From a bacterium (GTDB taxonomy: Bacteria; Sysuimicrobiota; Sysuimicrobiia; Sysuimicrobiales; Thermofontiviventaceae), in contig JAUQQG010000020.1 of the NCBI GenBank assembly GCA_030550015.1, positions 1 to 56,611 on the forward strand: a stretch of 56,611 nucleotides of DNA. The letters run 5' to 3'. The notes below the pieces were generated by a model, which ran no database searches, was not told where the DNA came from, and was given only the letters and a program-made list of their open reading frames with translations. Positions 33,674 to 42,668 of this stretch are shown piece by piece. The translations under genes were made by a program, and so were the position numbers. Position 1 is the first letter of the stretch; the number at the start of each line of letters is the position of its first letter.

Positions 33674-34816
33674 CTAGGCCGCCTCTACCCGCTGGTCAAT
33701 GGGGACGTAAGGAAGATCCATGGGCCCCACATACTTCAACAGCGGGCGGATAATGACATTGTCCTTCCACTGCTCCAGGACCTGGGTGACCCATCCAGAG
33801 ATCCGGCTCATGGCGAAGATAGGGACAAATAGGTCCTCCGGGATCCCCAGGAGATAGTAGACAGAGCCGGAGTAGAAGTCTACGTTCACATAAATCCCCT
33901 TCTCCCGTAGTGGCGCCATGGCTTCCTCTACCTTGGTGAGGATCTGGTACCACTCCGGTTGGCCCATGCGCTCACCCATCTCCTTAGCGAGCTTCCGGAG
34001 GTGTCGTGCCCGCGGGTCCTCGGTCTTGTAGACGCGATGACCGAAGCCCATGATCCGTTTGCCCTCGGCCAGGGCCTTCTTCACATAGGCTTCCGCATTC
34101 TCCGGCTTGCCGATCTCCTTGACCATGGCCATGACTGCCTCGGCGGCTCCCCCATGGAGGGGTCCCTTGAGTGTCCCAATGCCGGCGACGATGGCCGCGT
34201 GCATGTCCGCCAGCGTAGACGCGGTCACCCGGACAGAGAAGGCGGAAGCGTTGGACCCATGCTCGGCGTGGAGGATCAGATCCACGTCCAGCGCCCGCGC
34301 GCTGACCTCGTCAGGTTCCTTCCCGTGGAGCATGTACAGGAAGTTGGCCGCGTGCCCGAGGTTGGGGTTCGGTGGGACCGGCTCCTTTCCTTCACGGATG
34401 CGCGCGTGCGCCGCGACGATGGTGGGGAACTGGGCGGTGAGCCTGATCCCCTTGCGGATGTTGGCTTCAAAGCTGTTGTCGTTGACATCTGGGTCGAAAG
34501 CGGCCAGGGCGGAGACCGCCGTCCGTAGCACATCCATGGGGTGGGCGCTCTTGATAAGGCGAATGATCTCAAGGATCTCCGGGGGTAGAGTCCTGCTCAC
34601 CCGGAGCTGGCTGTCGAAGTGCTCGAGCTCTCGGCGTGTTGGGAGCTTGCCGTGCCACAGGAGGTAAGTGGTTTCCTCGAACGTAGAGTGTTCCGCCAGG
34701 TCGTGGATATTGTACCCGCGGTAGAGCAGCTTCCCAGCCTCCCCGTCGATAAAGCTGGCCTCTGTGACGTCCACAGTCACTCCTTTCAATCCACGATAGA
34801 CTTCCTGATCCGCCAT
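33674..34816 (-). CDS. gltA: Citrate synthase
   Basis: 380 aa, type I-like dimeric size. Catalytic residues are visible: His in LHAEHGSNASAF (about residue 188), His in GFGHRVYK (about 227) and Asp in VNVDFYSG (about 280). RISGWVTQVLEQ near the end binds CoA and citrate. Condenses acetyl-CoA and oxaloacetate; in some anaerobes it runs in reverse. It sits between sdhB and the cytochrome genes in one transcript, pointing to a respiratory TCA branch. Methylcitrate synthase is a near relative, but there are no prp genes here. Confidence 0.95.
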   Translation of the reverse strand: MADQEVYRGLKGVTVDVTEASFIDGEAGKLLYRGYNIHDLAEHSTFEETTYLLWHGKLPTRRELEHFDSQLRVSRTLPPEILEIIRLIKSAHPMDVLRTAVSALAAFDPDVNDNSFEANIRKGIRLTAQFPTIVAAHARIREGKEPVPPNPNLGHAANFLYMLHGKEPDEVSARALDVDLILHAEHGSNASAFSVRVTASTLADMHAAIVAGIGTLKGPLHGGAAEAVMAMVKEIGKPENAEAYVKKALAEGKRIMGFGHRVYKTEDPRARHLRKLAKEMGERMGQPEWYQILTKVEEAMAPLREKGIYVNVDFYSGSVYYLLGIPEDLFVPIFAMSRISGWVTQVLEQWKDNVIIRPLLKYVGPMDLPYVPIDQRVEAA

Positions 34817-34871
34817 CGTTGACCTCCCTCCCTGTTCACTTTTTCATTTGACACTTTGCTCCCGTGCCCCG

Positions 34872-35741
34872 CTAGCTCCGTCGTTCCTCTACCCCCTCGC
34901 TTTTCTGCTCCCTCACAAGCGCCACCGTCGGTTCCGGCGCCTTGGGAATGTCGGGCCGTGGAGCTGGGGCGAGTGGAGGAGCTACGGGGGCGGGGGCTTG
35001 GACACGCGCCAGCCGTAACGTGCGGAGGACAAGCGCGCGCTTGAGGAGCTGGATTGCCAGGGCCGGGTCCACGCCTTTCGGGCAGGCCTCGGTGCAGGCC
35101 CCGGCGAAGTGGCACCGCCAGACCCCATGAGGAGTATCGAGGATAGGCGCGCGGGCTTCCATTCCAGAATCCCGAGAGTCGGCGATGTATCGGTACGCTG
35201 CCGCGAGGGCCTGGGGCCCGAGGAATGACGCGTCTGTAGCAACGGTAGGGCATGCTGCGAGGCAGAGACCACATTTGATACAGTAGGCGAACTGGAGGTA
35301 GGCCTCCAGTTCTTGGGGAGACTGAAGATATTCCCGGGTGGGCCGTTCCTTCTCGTCATCGAGCCGGATGATATACGGCCGCACGGCCGTGTGGTTCCTC
35401 ATCAGGGAGGAAAGATCCGGGACGACGTCCTTGATCACAGGATAGTTGGAGAGCGGTCTCACCTCGACGACCTGGCTCTCTAGGTGCAGGATCTGGGTCT
35501 GGCAAGCGAGTTGGGGGAATCCGTTGATGATCATCCCGCACGACCCGCAGATCCCCATGCGGCAGGAGGAGCGGTAGGCGATCGTCCCGTCCAGGTTCTC
35601 CTTGATATAGACGAGGCCATCAAGCACGGTCATTCCCTTCTGGACTGGTACTGTGTACTCCTGGAAGCGGGGAGCACCTCCATCTCCTGAGTTGAAGCGG
35701 AAGATGCGAAAGACGACCTTTTTTTGATCTTCAGCGAGCAT
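34872..35741 (-). CDS. sdhB: Succinate dehydrogenase/fumarate reductase iron-sulfur subunit
   Basis: 289 aa. The [2Fe-2S] site is SSCRMGICGSCGM with a further Cys in QLACQT (about residues 60-80). The [4Fe-4S] site is CIKCGLCLAACP (about 152) and the third cluster is ACTEACPKGVDP (about 215). The C-terminus carries a ~40-residue Pro/Ala-rich extension (APAPVAPPLAPAPRPDIP) not normal for SdhB. Links the flavoprotein SdhA to the membrane subunits. It follows sdhD by 6 bases. Confidence 0.94.
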   Translation of the reverse strand: MLAEDQKKVVFRIFRFNSGDGGAPRFQEYTVPVQKGMTVLDGLVYIKENLDGTIAYRSSCRMGICGSCGMIINGFPQLACQTQILHLESQVVEVRPLSNYPVIKDVVPDLSSLMRNHTAVRPYIIRLDDEKERPTREYLQSPQELEAYLQFAYCIKCGLCLAACPTVATDASFLGPQALAAAYRYIADSRDSGMEARAPILDTPHGVWRCHFAGACTEACPKGVDPALAIQLLKRALVLRTLRLARVQAPAPVAPPLAPAPRPDIPKAPEPTVALVREQKSEGVEERRS

Positions 35742-35747
35742 CGCGTC

Positions 35748-36110
35748 TCACCCTGTAAAGGTCTTGACCGTTACATACGTCCCGTAGACAAAGGCGGCGA
35801 TGCCAGCGAGGAAGAGAAGGCCCGTGATCGTCACTTCCCACCGCCTGTTTTGCGTCACCTCCAGGAGGATCCCCCGGAGCCCGTAGAGTCCATGATACAG
35901 GGCGACGGCGAGGAAGATCACATAGACCACCATCTGAACGGGGTTCTTTCCCCGCGCGACCACTGCGCTAAAGGCGCGCACATCCCCCAGGTTCAAGCCC
36001 AAGACGTTGAGGAGGCCTGCGAGGTGCATGATTCCCATGTGCAAAGAGAGGAGGAGGACCATGACGACAGCGCAGGCAATAGAGACTGTCCACCAGATGG
36101 ATTCTCGCAT
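35748..36110 (-). CDS. sdhD: Succinate dehydrogenase membrane anchor subunit D
   Basis: 120 aa with three hydrophobic helices (about 8-30, 54-76, 92-112). His residues in LLSLHMGIMHLAG and VALYHGLYGLRGIL could be haem b ligands, as in SdhD. ATG 36110 is chosen for GAGGGAGGAG upstream; an earlier in-frame start adds 26 unconserved residues. Lies between sdhC and sdhB, the expected position. Confidence 0.85.
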   Translation of the reverse strand: MRESIWWTVSIACAVVMVLLLSLHMGIMHLAGLLNVLGLNLGDVRAFSAVVARGKNPVQMVVYVIFLAVALYHGLYGLRGILLEVTQNRRWEVTITGLLFLAGIAAFVYGTYVTVKTFTG

Positions 36111-36191
36111 TCTCCTCCCTCCGAATTCCCTATCCCAACGGGCAGGCCTCTGCACCTGCCCTATTCTCGGCACCCACAGGGGGTGCACTAC

Positions 36192-36620
36192 CTACCCCGG
36201 CAAGAGGAAAATGTCCACACCTCCTAGGACGATGAGAATCGCCATGAGGATCATGATCACATACACCACCGGACGATGGCGAAGCACCGAGGTACGGTAC
36301 GGGTAGACGGGGCGCGTTGGCTTCCCCAGGGCATACCCGAGTTCGGTGAAGATCAGCCGCAGCCCGTTCACGGCATGAAAGATGAAACCCACGAACAACA
36401 CATACTCAAGGAAGACGAAGAAAGGGGTCCGGAACAGAGCCATCGTCGCTTCCCAAGCCTCCCGCCCTTGCAGGCGGATGCCTGTCTCATAGATGTGGAG
36501 GAAGAGGTAGATGACAAGCCCAATTCCTGTGACGCGATGGAGGGTGTACAGGTACCGCTCCACACCAAAACGCCCTGCCCACACCCATCCCCTCACTCCC
36601 AGGCGGTTGCTCCGGTTCAT
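36192..36620 (-). CDS. sdhC: Succinate dehydrogenase cytochrome b subunit C
   Basis: 142 aa. YLYTLHRVTGIGLVIYLFLHIYET is the SdhC signature, with His in LHRVTG near the quinone and His in LFLHIYE a haem b ligand. Two more helices follow, with FIFHAVNGLRLIFTEL. ATG 36620, with GAGGGAGCC upstream, was chosen because the longer form would overlap the end of sdhA and add 65 unrelated residues. Confidence 0.9.
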   Translation of the reverse strand: MNRSNRLGVRGWVWAGRFGVERYLYTLHRVTGIGLVIYLFLHIYETGIRLQGREAWEATMALFRTPFFVFLEYVLFVGFIFHAVNGLRLIFTELGYALGKPTRPVYPYRTSVLRHRPVVYVIMILMAILIVLGGVDIFLLPG

Positions 36621-36705
36621 TGGCTCCCTCCATTTCCGTCCCCACCTGCTCCCTCTGGGAGGATGATCCAACGTCAGGTCAGGTGAGGGGTCTATCGCAT
36701 CACAG

Positions 36706-38418
36706 CTAGTACTTCCTCTCCACTGGTTTCCAGATGGTGATCCGGACTGGGATGTACTCCAACCTGGGCCCTTCCGGAGTTCTGTAGGCAAGCGTGTGGA
36801 CGAGCCAACGCTCATCGTCCCGGTTCGGGAAGTCCCTTCGCGCGTGGGCCCCGCGGGACTCGGTTCTTGCCAATGCTCCGGCGACGACTACCTCGGCGAT
36901 CTCCAGCATATTCAGAAGCTCCAGCGTGGTCGTGAGGTCGGTATTATAGATCCTTCCCTTGTCCTGTACCCGGAGCCTGCGAGCCCGCTCCTGGAGCTTT
37001 TTGATGCGCTCGAGGGCCGTGGAAAGGCCCTCCCCGGTGCGAAAGACACCAACGTAGGTGTCCATAATCTCCTGGAGCTCGCGGCGGATGGCGTAGGGGC
37101 TTTCCTGGCCATCTTGGTTGAGAAGGGACAAAAGACGCCTTTCCTCATCCTCCACGAGTCCACTCGAGAGAGGAAGGAGGTCATGGGATTCTGCGTAACG
37201 GCCGGCCTCCTCCCCGGTGATCTTCCCCCAAACCAGGCACTCCGCGGTGGAGTTGCAACCTAGGCGGTTCGCTCCATGGATGGAGACACAGGCTGCCTCC
37301 CCTGCAGCCCAGATCCCCTCCACGGGGGTTGCTCCGCGGATGTCCGTATGGATCCCGCCCATAGAGTAATGGGAAACGGGCCGGACAGGAATGGGCTCCT
37401 CGATAGGGTCAATGCCTGCAAACTTGATGGCCAGCTCCCGGATGAACGGCAGGCGCTCGTTGATCTTCTCCTTCCCAAGATGGCGGAGGTCGAGGAGGAG
37501 GTAGTCGAGGCCATTGGGTCCGGGATAGCCGCGGCCTTCCTCGATCTCCGTGATCATGGAGCGGGAGACGATGTCACGGGGGGCTAGCTCCATCCGCTGG
37601 GGAGCATAGCGCTCCATGAACCGCTCACCCTTGTTATTGATGAGGTACCCGCCCTCTCCCCGGGCGGCCTCGGTGATGAGGATCCCTGACGGAACGAGCC
37701 CAGTGGGGTGGAACTGGAAGAACTCCATATCTTTCAGGGGAATGCCTGACCGGTAGGCCAGGGCAAGCCCGTCGCCGGTGACCGTCTGGGAGTAGGTGGT
37801 GAACCCGTAGAGACGCCCGGCGCCGCCTGTAGCAATGATCAGGGCCTTCCCCCGAATCGCCAGGAGGCGCCCAGTCCGCATCTCGATGGCCATCAAGCCC
37901 CGAAACCGACCGTCCTCCACAAAGATCGTCGTGGCGAAGCATTCCTCGTAGCGAGTGACGTCGGCGTGGCGCTGGAGGGTGTCGTAGAGGGTTTGCATCT
38001 CGAAGAAGCCAGTCTTATCAGCAGCGAAGACGGCGCGAGGGAAGCTATGTCCGCCGAAGGGGCGCTGGGCAATGTAACCATCGGGGCGCCGAGACCAGGG
38101 GAGCCCCCAGTGCTCCAACTGGAGGATCTCCCGTGGCATCTCTTGGACGAAGAGCATCACGGCATCCTGATCTGCGAGGAAGTCGCTCCCTTTGACGGTG
38201 TCCCAGGCGTGCAGCTCCAGGCTATCCCCTTCCTCAGGCCGGAGGACGGCCGCCGTGCCTCCTTCGGCGGCGACGGAGTGGGCGCGCATGAGCTGGACTT
38301 TGGAGACGATGGCGATATTGAGCTTCTTGCCGTAGAGACGGGCCGCCTCAAGAGCTGCCCTCAGCCCGGCAAGGCCTGCACCGAGGATGATCAGATCATG
38401 GGTGACAGTCTCTACCAC
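36706..38418 (-). CDS. sdhA: Succinate dehydrogenase/fumarate reductase flavoprotein subunit
   Basis: 570 aa from GTG 38418, chosen because GGGAGGT lies 5 bases upstream; an ATG 7 codons earlier lacks one. The FAD motif is HDLIILGAGLAGL (about 7-19); the covalent-FAD His region is HSVAAEGGTAAVL. Active-site segments are FFQFHPTGLVPSG, RGEGGYLINNKGERFM, HYSMGGIHTD and AGEAACVSIHGANRLGCNS. Direction in the cell, succinate oxidation or fumarate reduction, is not readable. First gene of the sdhACDB-gltA-cytochrome run. Confidence 0.95.
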   Translation of the reverse strand: MVETVTHDLIILGAGLAGLRAALEAARLYGKKLNIAIVSKVQLMRAHSVAAEGGTAAVLRPEEGDSLELHAWDTVKGSDFLADQDAVMLFVQEMPREILQLEHWGLPWSRRPDGYIAQRPFGGHSFPRAVFAADKTGFFEMQTLYDTLQRHADVTRYEECFATTIFVEDGRFRGLMAIEMRTGRLLAIRGKALIIATGGAGRLYGFTTYSQTVTGDGLALAYRSGIPLKDMEFFQFHPTGLVPSGILITEAARGEGGYLINNKGERFMERYAPQRMELAPRDIVSRSMITEIEEGRGYPGPNGLDYLLLDLRHLGKEKINERLPFIRELAIKFAGIDPIEEPIPVRPVSHYSMGGIHTDIRGATPVEGIWAAGEAACVSIHGANRLGCNSTAECLVWGKITGEEAGRYAESHDLLPLSSGLVEDEERRLLSLLNQDGQESPYAIRRELQEIMDTYVGVFRTGEGLSTALERIKKLQERARRLRVQDKGRIYNTDLTTTLELLNMLEIAEVVVAGALARTESRGAHARRDFPNRDDERWLVHTLAYRTPEGPRLEYIPVRITIWKPVERKY

Positions 38419-38537
38419 AGGCGACCTCCCAAACACCATTATTTATTCTAAGGAGGAAGGGGCGCAAGCCCTATAGGGTATGCACCTGATCTTGTCATCG
38501 GATGAGGAGCTTATGTGCAGTCCTTCAGGGGGAGGGC

Positions 38538-38543
38538 TATAAT
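38538..38543 (+). promoter_or_regulatory. -10 box upstream of the haem sensor kinase
   Basis: Perfect TATAAT 79 bases before the kinase start, with no -35 hexamer at 16-18 bases, so transcription may need an activator. It lies in the 203-base gap shared with divergent sdhA. Confidence 0.35.
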
Positions 38544-38621
38544 CACTAGGGAGGGCGTAAAAGGTACAGCGAGCGGGTCCCCTGCAGAATCCGTGGGCAG
38601 GATCTTGTCAGGGGCGAAGGA

Positions 38622-41171
38622 GTGTGGAGTGCGGCGTTGGCCACGTCCAGCGCAAATATGCTGTTCATCTTCTTCATCTATGGCTTGGCCTTCTTCTCCA
38701 TGGGCCTGGCCATTGCCCTGGAGTCTCGCAGGGCAAGTGAACTGGTGTTACAGCGGAGCCTTGGCTACCTCGCTGCGTTCGGCCTCACCCATGCTTCTGT
38801 AGAATGGATCGACATGGTCCTCCTGTTGCCACCTCCTTGGGGAGCAGAGATCATTGCTCTCCTGCGTATCACCAGGACGGGCCTCCTCGTTCTCTCCACT
38901 TTCCTCCTCGCCCAGTTCGCTGTCACTTTGATCCGCCTCCTCAGCCCGAGGTTTAGCTGGGTTCAGTGGCTACCGCCCCTCCTTGCGGCTTTCTGGTTGA
39001 TCAACTGGGCGGTGGTCCCTCACCTTCCCGCTCTCCCCGGGGGCGTCCCGGCGATCCGGCCTGGCCTCCAAGGGGATTCCTGTCTACGCTGCCACACTGC
39101 ACCGGCTCCTCCAGTACCCATCCCTCCTGCAGGTTGGCCGCCTGCTGCCATCGCCGACGTGTGGGCGCGCTATCTCCTTTATTTCCCGGGTTCCCTTCTT
39201 GCCGCTGTGGCGTTATGGTTGCAAACGCGCCAGTTCCACCAGATGGGTCTCCCCCACATTGCCAGGGATTCTCGTTGGGCCTCCCTGGCCTTCGCTTTCA
39301 ATGCTGTCGTGGCAGGCTTGATCGTCCCCCCGGCGCCGGTCTTCCCAGCTTCTGTGTTGAACTACAACACCTTCCTCTCGGTGGTTGGTGTCCCGCCGCA
39401 CCTCTTCCGGGCGCTCTCAGCAGTGGCCATCGCCTACTTCATCGTACGGACTCTGCGGGTATTTGAGATCGAGTACCGGAGGAGGCTCCAGGAGAGCAAC
39501 GAGGAGCGATTCCGTGCGCAGCAGGAAGCGCTTATGCTGGCCAAGCGGGCTCAGGAAGATGTCGAGGCCCAGGTACAGGCCCGAACCCAGGAGCTTTTCC
39601 AGCGTTACCGGGAGCTTGCCGCGATCCATGCCATCGCCACAACCCTCAGCCGCTCCCTGGAACTCGAGGGGATCCTGAAGGCTACCCTAGAACAGTTGGG
39701 GGCGATCTTTCCCGTGGAAGCCAGCGGGATCTTCCTGACCAACGGCAAGGCGGGGGAGCCCCTGGAAGTTTGTTCAGGTGCGCACCCGGATCTTCTCCGT
39801 GGCATCGGCCGCCTGGAGCGGGGGAAATCCTTGAGCGGGGAAATCGTCCTTGAGGGCGCAACCCGTGCCTTCATCAAGGTGCCCCTCGAGGCCAAGGGGG
39901 AGGTCCTCGGGGAGATGATTCTCTTGGCCAGGGAGGGACACCGGTTCTCCCCTCAAGATCTCGATCTCTTGACCTCCGTAGCCTCCCAGGTCGGGGTGGC
40001 GATCACGAACGCCATGTTGTTCGCGGAGACCCAGCGTCGCCGCCAGGAAGCAGAAGCGCTCTATGCCGTGGGGATGGAGATCTCCCGACTCTCCAAGATT
40101 GAGGAGATCCTCAAGCTGGTCGCAGAGAAGGCCAGGGTGCTCTTGGAAGGGGATGCAGCGCTGGTGAGTTTGGTGGAGCCCGGATCGGAGGAAATCGTGG
40201 TGCGGGCATGGAGTGGTCTCCAGGTGGGAGCCCTGGCAGGCGTCCGGCTGAAGCCGGGACACGGTGTAAGTGGGCGGGTGGTGGCGACTGGGCAAGTGGT
40301 GATGACAGAGGACTACTTGGTGGATCCATCCTTGACCCATGAGCTTGACCCGCTGGTGCGCGAGGAAGGTCTTAGGGCGCATCTCTCGGTCCCTATCACC
40401 GTGGGTGAACGAGTCCTGGGCGCGCTCACAGTGGCCAGGAGGACAACCCGGAGGTTCGGGGAGGAGGATGTGGCTTTGCTTGCCCGGCTTGCCTACCACG
40501 CGGCGATCGCCATTGAGAACGCCCGTCTCTACGAGCAGGTCCAGAGCTTGGCGATCCTCGAGGAAAGGGACCGCATCGCCCGGGAGATGCACGATGGCCT
40601 GGGTCAGGTCCTGGGTTACCTCAACCTCAAGACAAAAGTCCTGGAGGACCTCCTGAGCTCCGGGAGGAATGAGGAGGTCAGGGAAGAGTTGGTCCAGATG
40701 CGCCGGGCCATCCAGGACGCCTATGCAGACGTCCGCCAGTCGATCTTGAACCTGCGCACGCCCTCGACCTACCCTCAGGGAATTGTGCCTGCGGTCAAGG
40801 AATATATTGAGCAGTTCCAGCACCAGACCGGGATAGAGGTATCCCTTGAGGTGACGGGAGAGAAGGTGTCGATTCCCCCCACAACAGGGACACAGATCCT
40901 GCGTATTGTACAGGAAGCACTCACCAACGTTCGAAAACATGCAGAGACCGACAGGGCGCGGGTCCGGATTGAAGGACTCGAAGGGTCCGTCCGGATTACT
41001 GTAGAGGACGAGGGGGTAGGGTTCGATGTCCCAACTGCCTTGGCCCAACGCGGCCATTATGGCCTGGTGACCATGCGGGAGCGGGCAGAGAGCGTGGGGG
41101 GAGAGCTAGAGATCATTTCCTCACCGGGGAAAGGGACAAAAGTGATCGTCACCGTCCCCCGCGGCCACTAG
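38622..41171 (+). CDS. NarL-type sensor histidine kinase with haem c motif in membrane sensor, two GAF domains
   Basis: 849 aa. The N-terminal ~285 residues hold about seven membrane helices. The loop between helices 4 and 5 contains DSCLRCHTAP, a covalent haem c motif at Cys154-Cys157-His158. Then a coiled-coil linker (about 290-335), a GAF domain (about 340-470), a second GAF domain (about 490-640), and the HisKA_3 core with phospho-His in AREMHDGLGQ (about residue 657) and ATPase box VRKHAETDRARV, GVGFDVP. GTG start with GAAGGAG. Partner regulator follows at 41262. The haem suggests sensing of redox state or a gas ligand outside the membrane. Confidence 0.88.
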   Translation: MWSAALATSSANMLFIFFIYGLAFFSMGLAIALESRRASELVLQRSLGYLAAFGLTHASVEWIDMVLLLPPPWGAEIIALLRITRTGLLVLSTFLLAQFAVTLIRLLSPRFSWVQWLPPLLAAFWLINWAVVPHLPALPGGVPAIRPGLQGDSCLRCHTAPAPPVPIPPAGWPPAAIADVWARYLLYFPGSLLAAVALWLQTRQFHQMGLPHIARDSRWASLAFAFNAVVAGLIVPPAPVFPASVLNYNTFLSVVGVPPHLFRALSAVAIAYFIVRTLRVFEIEYRRRLQESNEERFRAQQEALMLAKRAQEDVEAQVQARTQELFQRYRELAAIHAIATTLSRSLELEGILKATLEQLGAIFPVEASGIFLTNGKAGEPLEVCSGAHPDLLRGIGRLERGKSLSGEIVLEGATRAFIKVPLEAKGEVLGEMILLAREGHRFSPQDLDLLTSVASQVGVAITNAMLFAETQRRRQEAEALYAVGMEISRLSKIEEILKLVAEKARVLLEGDAALVSLVEPGSEEIVVRAWSGLQVGALAGVRLKPGHGVSGRVVATGQVVMTEDYLVDPSLTHELDPLVREEGLRAHLSVPITVGERVLGALTVARRTTRRFGEEDVALLARLAYHAAIAIENARLYEQVQSLAILEERDRIAREMHDGLGQVLGYLNLKTKVLEDLLSSGRNEEVREELVQMRRAIQDAYADVRQSILNLRTPSTYPQGIVPAVKEYIEQFQHQTGIEVSLEVTGEKVSIPPTTGTQILRIVQEALTNVRKHAETDRARVRIEGLEGSVRITVEDEGVGFDVPTALAQRGHYGLVTMRERAESVGGELEIISSPGKGTKVIVTVPRGH

Positions 41172-41216
41172 GGTAGGTTCCTGTGCCTTGTCGGGGTGTT
41201 GCGGTTCCCCTCTTCT

Positions 41217-41244
41217 TGGAGGGAAAGGATGAGGGTGAGAGGGA
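41217..41244. repeat. Seven-base tandem repeat before the NarL regulator
   Basis: Four heptamers: TTGGAGG, GAAAGGA, TGAGGGT, GAGAGGG, in the 90-base gap between kinase and regulator genes. Same style as the repeats at 11261 and 29727. Confidence 0.45.
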
Positions 41245-41261
41245 AAAATTATGAGGGGGCA

Positions 41262-41942
41262 ATGGTCATGGAAAATGAGAAGGTAAGGGTGCTCATCGTG
41301 GATGATCACACCCTGTTCCGCAAGGGTCTCGTGAGCCTTTTGAGCCAGCAGGCCAACCTGGAGGTCATCGGGGAGGCGAGCGACGGAGAGGAGGCACTGG
41401 AGAAGGCCAAGGAGTTGATGCCGGACGTCATCCTCATGGACATCCGGATGCCGAAGGTCAATGGGCTCGAGGCGACCCGCCGCATCAAAGCCGAAATGCC
41501 CTATGTGAAGATCCTCATGCTCACCGTCTCCGATGAGGAACAGGACCTGTTTGAGGCGATCAAGAGCGGCGCTTCTGGTTACCTCCTGAAGAACCTGGAA
41601 CCCGAGGAGCTGATCCGCTACCTCGAAGGAGTCAGGAGGGGGGAGGCACCTATCGATCCCCTCATGGCCTCAAAGATTCTGCAAGAGTTCAAGCGAGGGA
41701 TAGAAGCTCCCAGGCCGCCTGCAGGAACTGAGCTCCTCACTCCAAGGGAGCGGGAGATCCTGGAGCTCGTGGCCATAGGAGATGCCAATAAGGAAATCGC
41801 CCGAAAGCTAGGAATCTCGGAGAATACGGTCAAAAACCATCTTCGCAACATCCTAGAGAAGCTCCATCTCCAGAACCGCGTTCAGGCCGCTATGTACGCT
41901 ATCCGCGAAGGGCTGATCCGGGAACCCCCCACCTCCAAATAG
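41262..41942 (+). CDS. NarL/FixJ-family response regulator
   Basis: 226 aa. Receiver domain with acidic pair Asp14-Asp15 (LIVDDHTLFRKG), phospho-acceptor Asp60 (VILMDIRMPKVNG) and conserved Lys (GYLLKN). LuxR-type DNA-binding domain begins LTPREREILELVAIGDANKEIARKL with NTVKNHLRNILEKL. ATG 41262 has GAGGGGG upstream. Forms a two-component system with the haem kinase. Candidate targets are the cytochrome genes to its right and the divergent sdh operon. Confidence 0.94.
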   Translation: MVMENEKVRVLIVDDHTLFRKGLVSLLSQQANLEVIGEASDGEEALEKAKELMPDVILMDIRMPKVNGLEATRRIKAEMPYVKILMLTVSDEEQDLFEAIKSGASGYLLKNLEPEELIRYLEGVRRGEAPIDPLMASKILQEFKRGIEAPRPPAGTELLTPREREILELVAIGDANKEIARKLGISENTVKNHLRNILEKLHLQNRVQAAMYAIREGLIREPPTSK

Positions 41943-42067
41943 TTCGTTGGGTGTACAGGCAGAAGGCCCTGTCTGTTGCACTTCCTCCTCTTTACCCTTT
42001 CCTTGCAGGAGATTTAGCTTCGGCTTGCCCCATCTCCTTTTGCGGGAGATTGGACGCATGGAATGGG

Positions 42068-42086
42068 AAAGTACGTAGTACTTTTT
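42068..42086 (+). terminator. Short hairpin with T-run after the response regulator
   Basis: AAAGTAC (42068-42074) and GTACTTT (42078-42084) pair around GTA and run into more T. The stem is AT-rich and therefore weak. Confidence 0.35.
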
Positions 42087-42207
42087 GGCTAGAGAGGCTT
42101 TCCCGATTAGGAAAAAGTTCCTACACTCCACTACCCTTTCGTGCTATGGCCTCTCCTCCCTCTTGGCCGGACAATGGTGCTGGGACCACGGCGGGGAGGA
42201 GGGTGAA

Positions 42208-42570
42208 GTGCGAGAGCACCAGCAGATCCTACGCACACTGAATGGTCAGCGCTGGAGCGAGCTGCAGACGCACCGGCGGATCCTGCAGCGAGTACAAGAA
42301 GAGAATCGTCACGCCCTTGGCATCGCACGGCGTGTCCTCGATGCGGAACGAGCTCGTATTCGCGCCGATGCCCAGTGGTACCGGGAGGTCCTGGCAAACG
42401 CGAAGAGAGAAGCGGGTGTCCACCGCGAGGCCCTCGCTCTCGCCAGGGCAGAGGCACAGTTGTACCGGAGGGCCCTGGAGCAGGCCAAAGAGGACGCGAA
42501 GACTCTCCTGCGCCTCGTCACATTTATCCAGCGGTTCGCTGGCGGGGTATTGGCGAGGAGAGCTGCATAA
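42208..42570 (+). CDS. Coiled-coil protein of unknown function
   Basis: 120 aa from GTG 42208 (GGGGAGGAGGG upstream). Nearly all helical, with heptad spacing of Leu/Ala/Val and many Arg/Glu (HRRILQRVQEENRHAL, ARRVLDAERARIRADAQWYREVL, EALALARAEAQLYRRALEQA), and a slightly hydrophobic end (FIQRFAGGVLARRAA). It could be an amphipathic structural or signalling helix bundle. Not recognised. It sits between the two-component genes and the degenerate receiver, so a part in that signalling set is possible. Confidence 0.6.
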   Translation: MREHQQILRTLNGQRWSELQTHRRILQRVQEENRHALGIARRVLDAERARIRADAQWYREVLANAKREAGVHREALALARAEAQLYRRALEQAKEDAKTLLRLVTFIQRFAGGVLARRAA

Positions 42571-42668
42571 GGAAAAGAATAGGGCGGTTTCGGGGACCGT
42601 CTTTCCTTCGTGTTCCCCATCGCTGAGGGGCGGCATCGGTGTCGCCCCTCAAAATTTTCAGTACCTCA

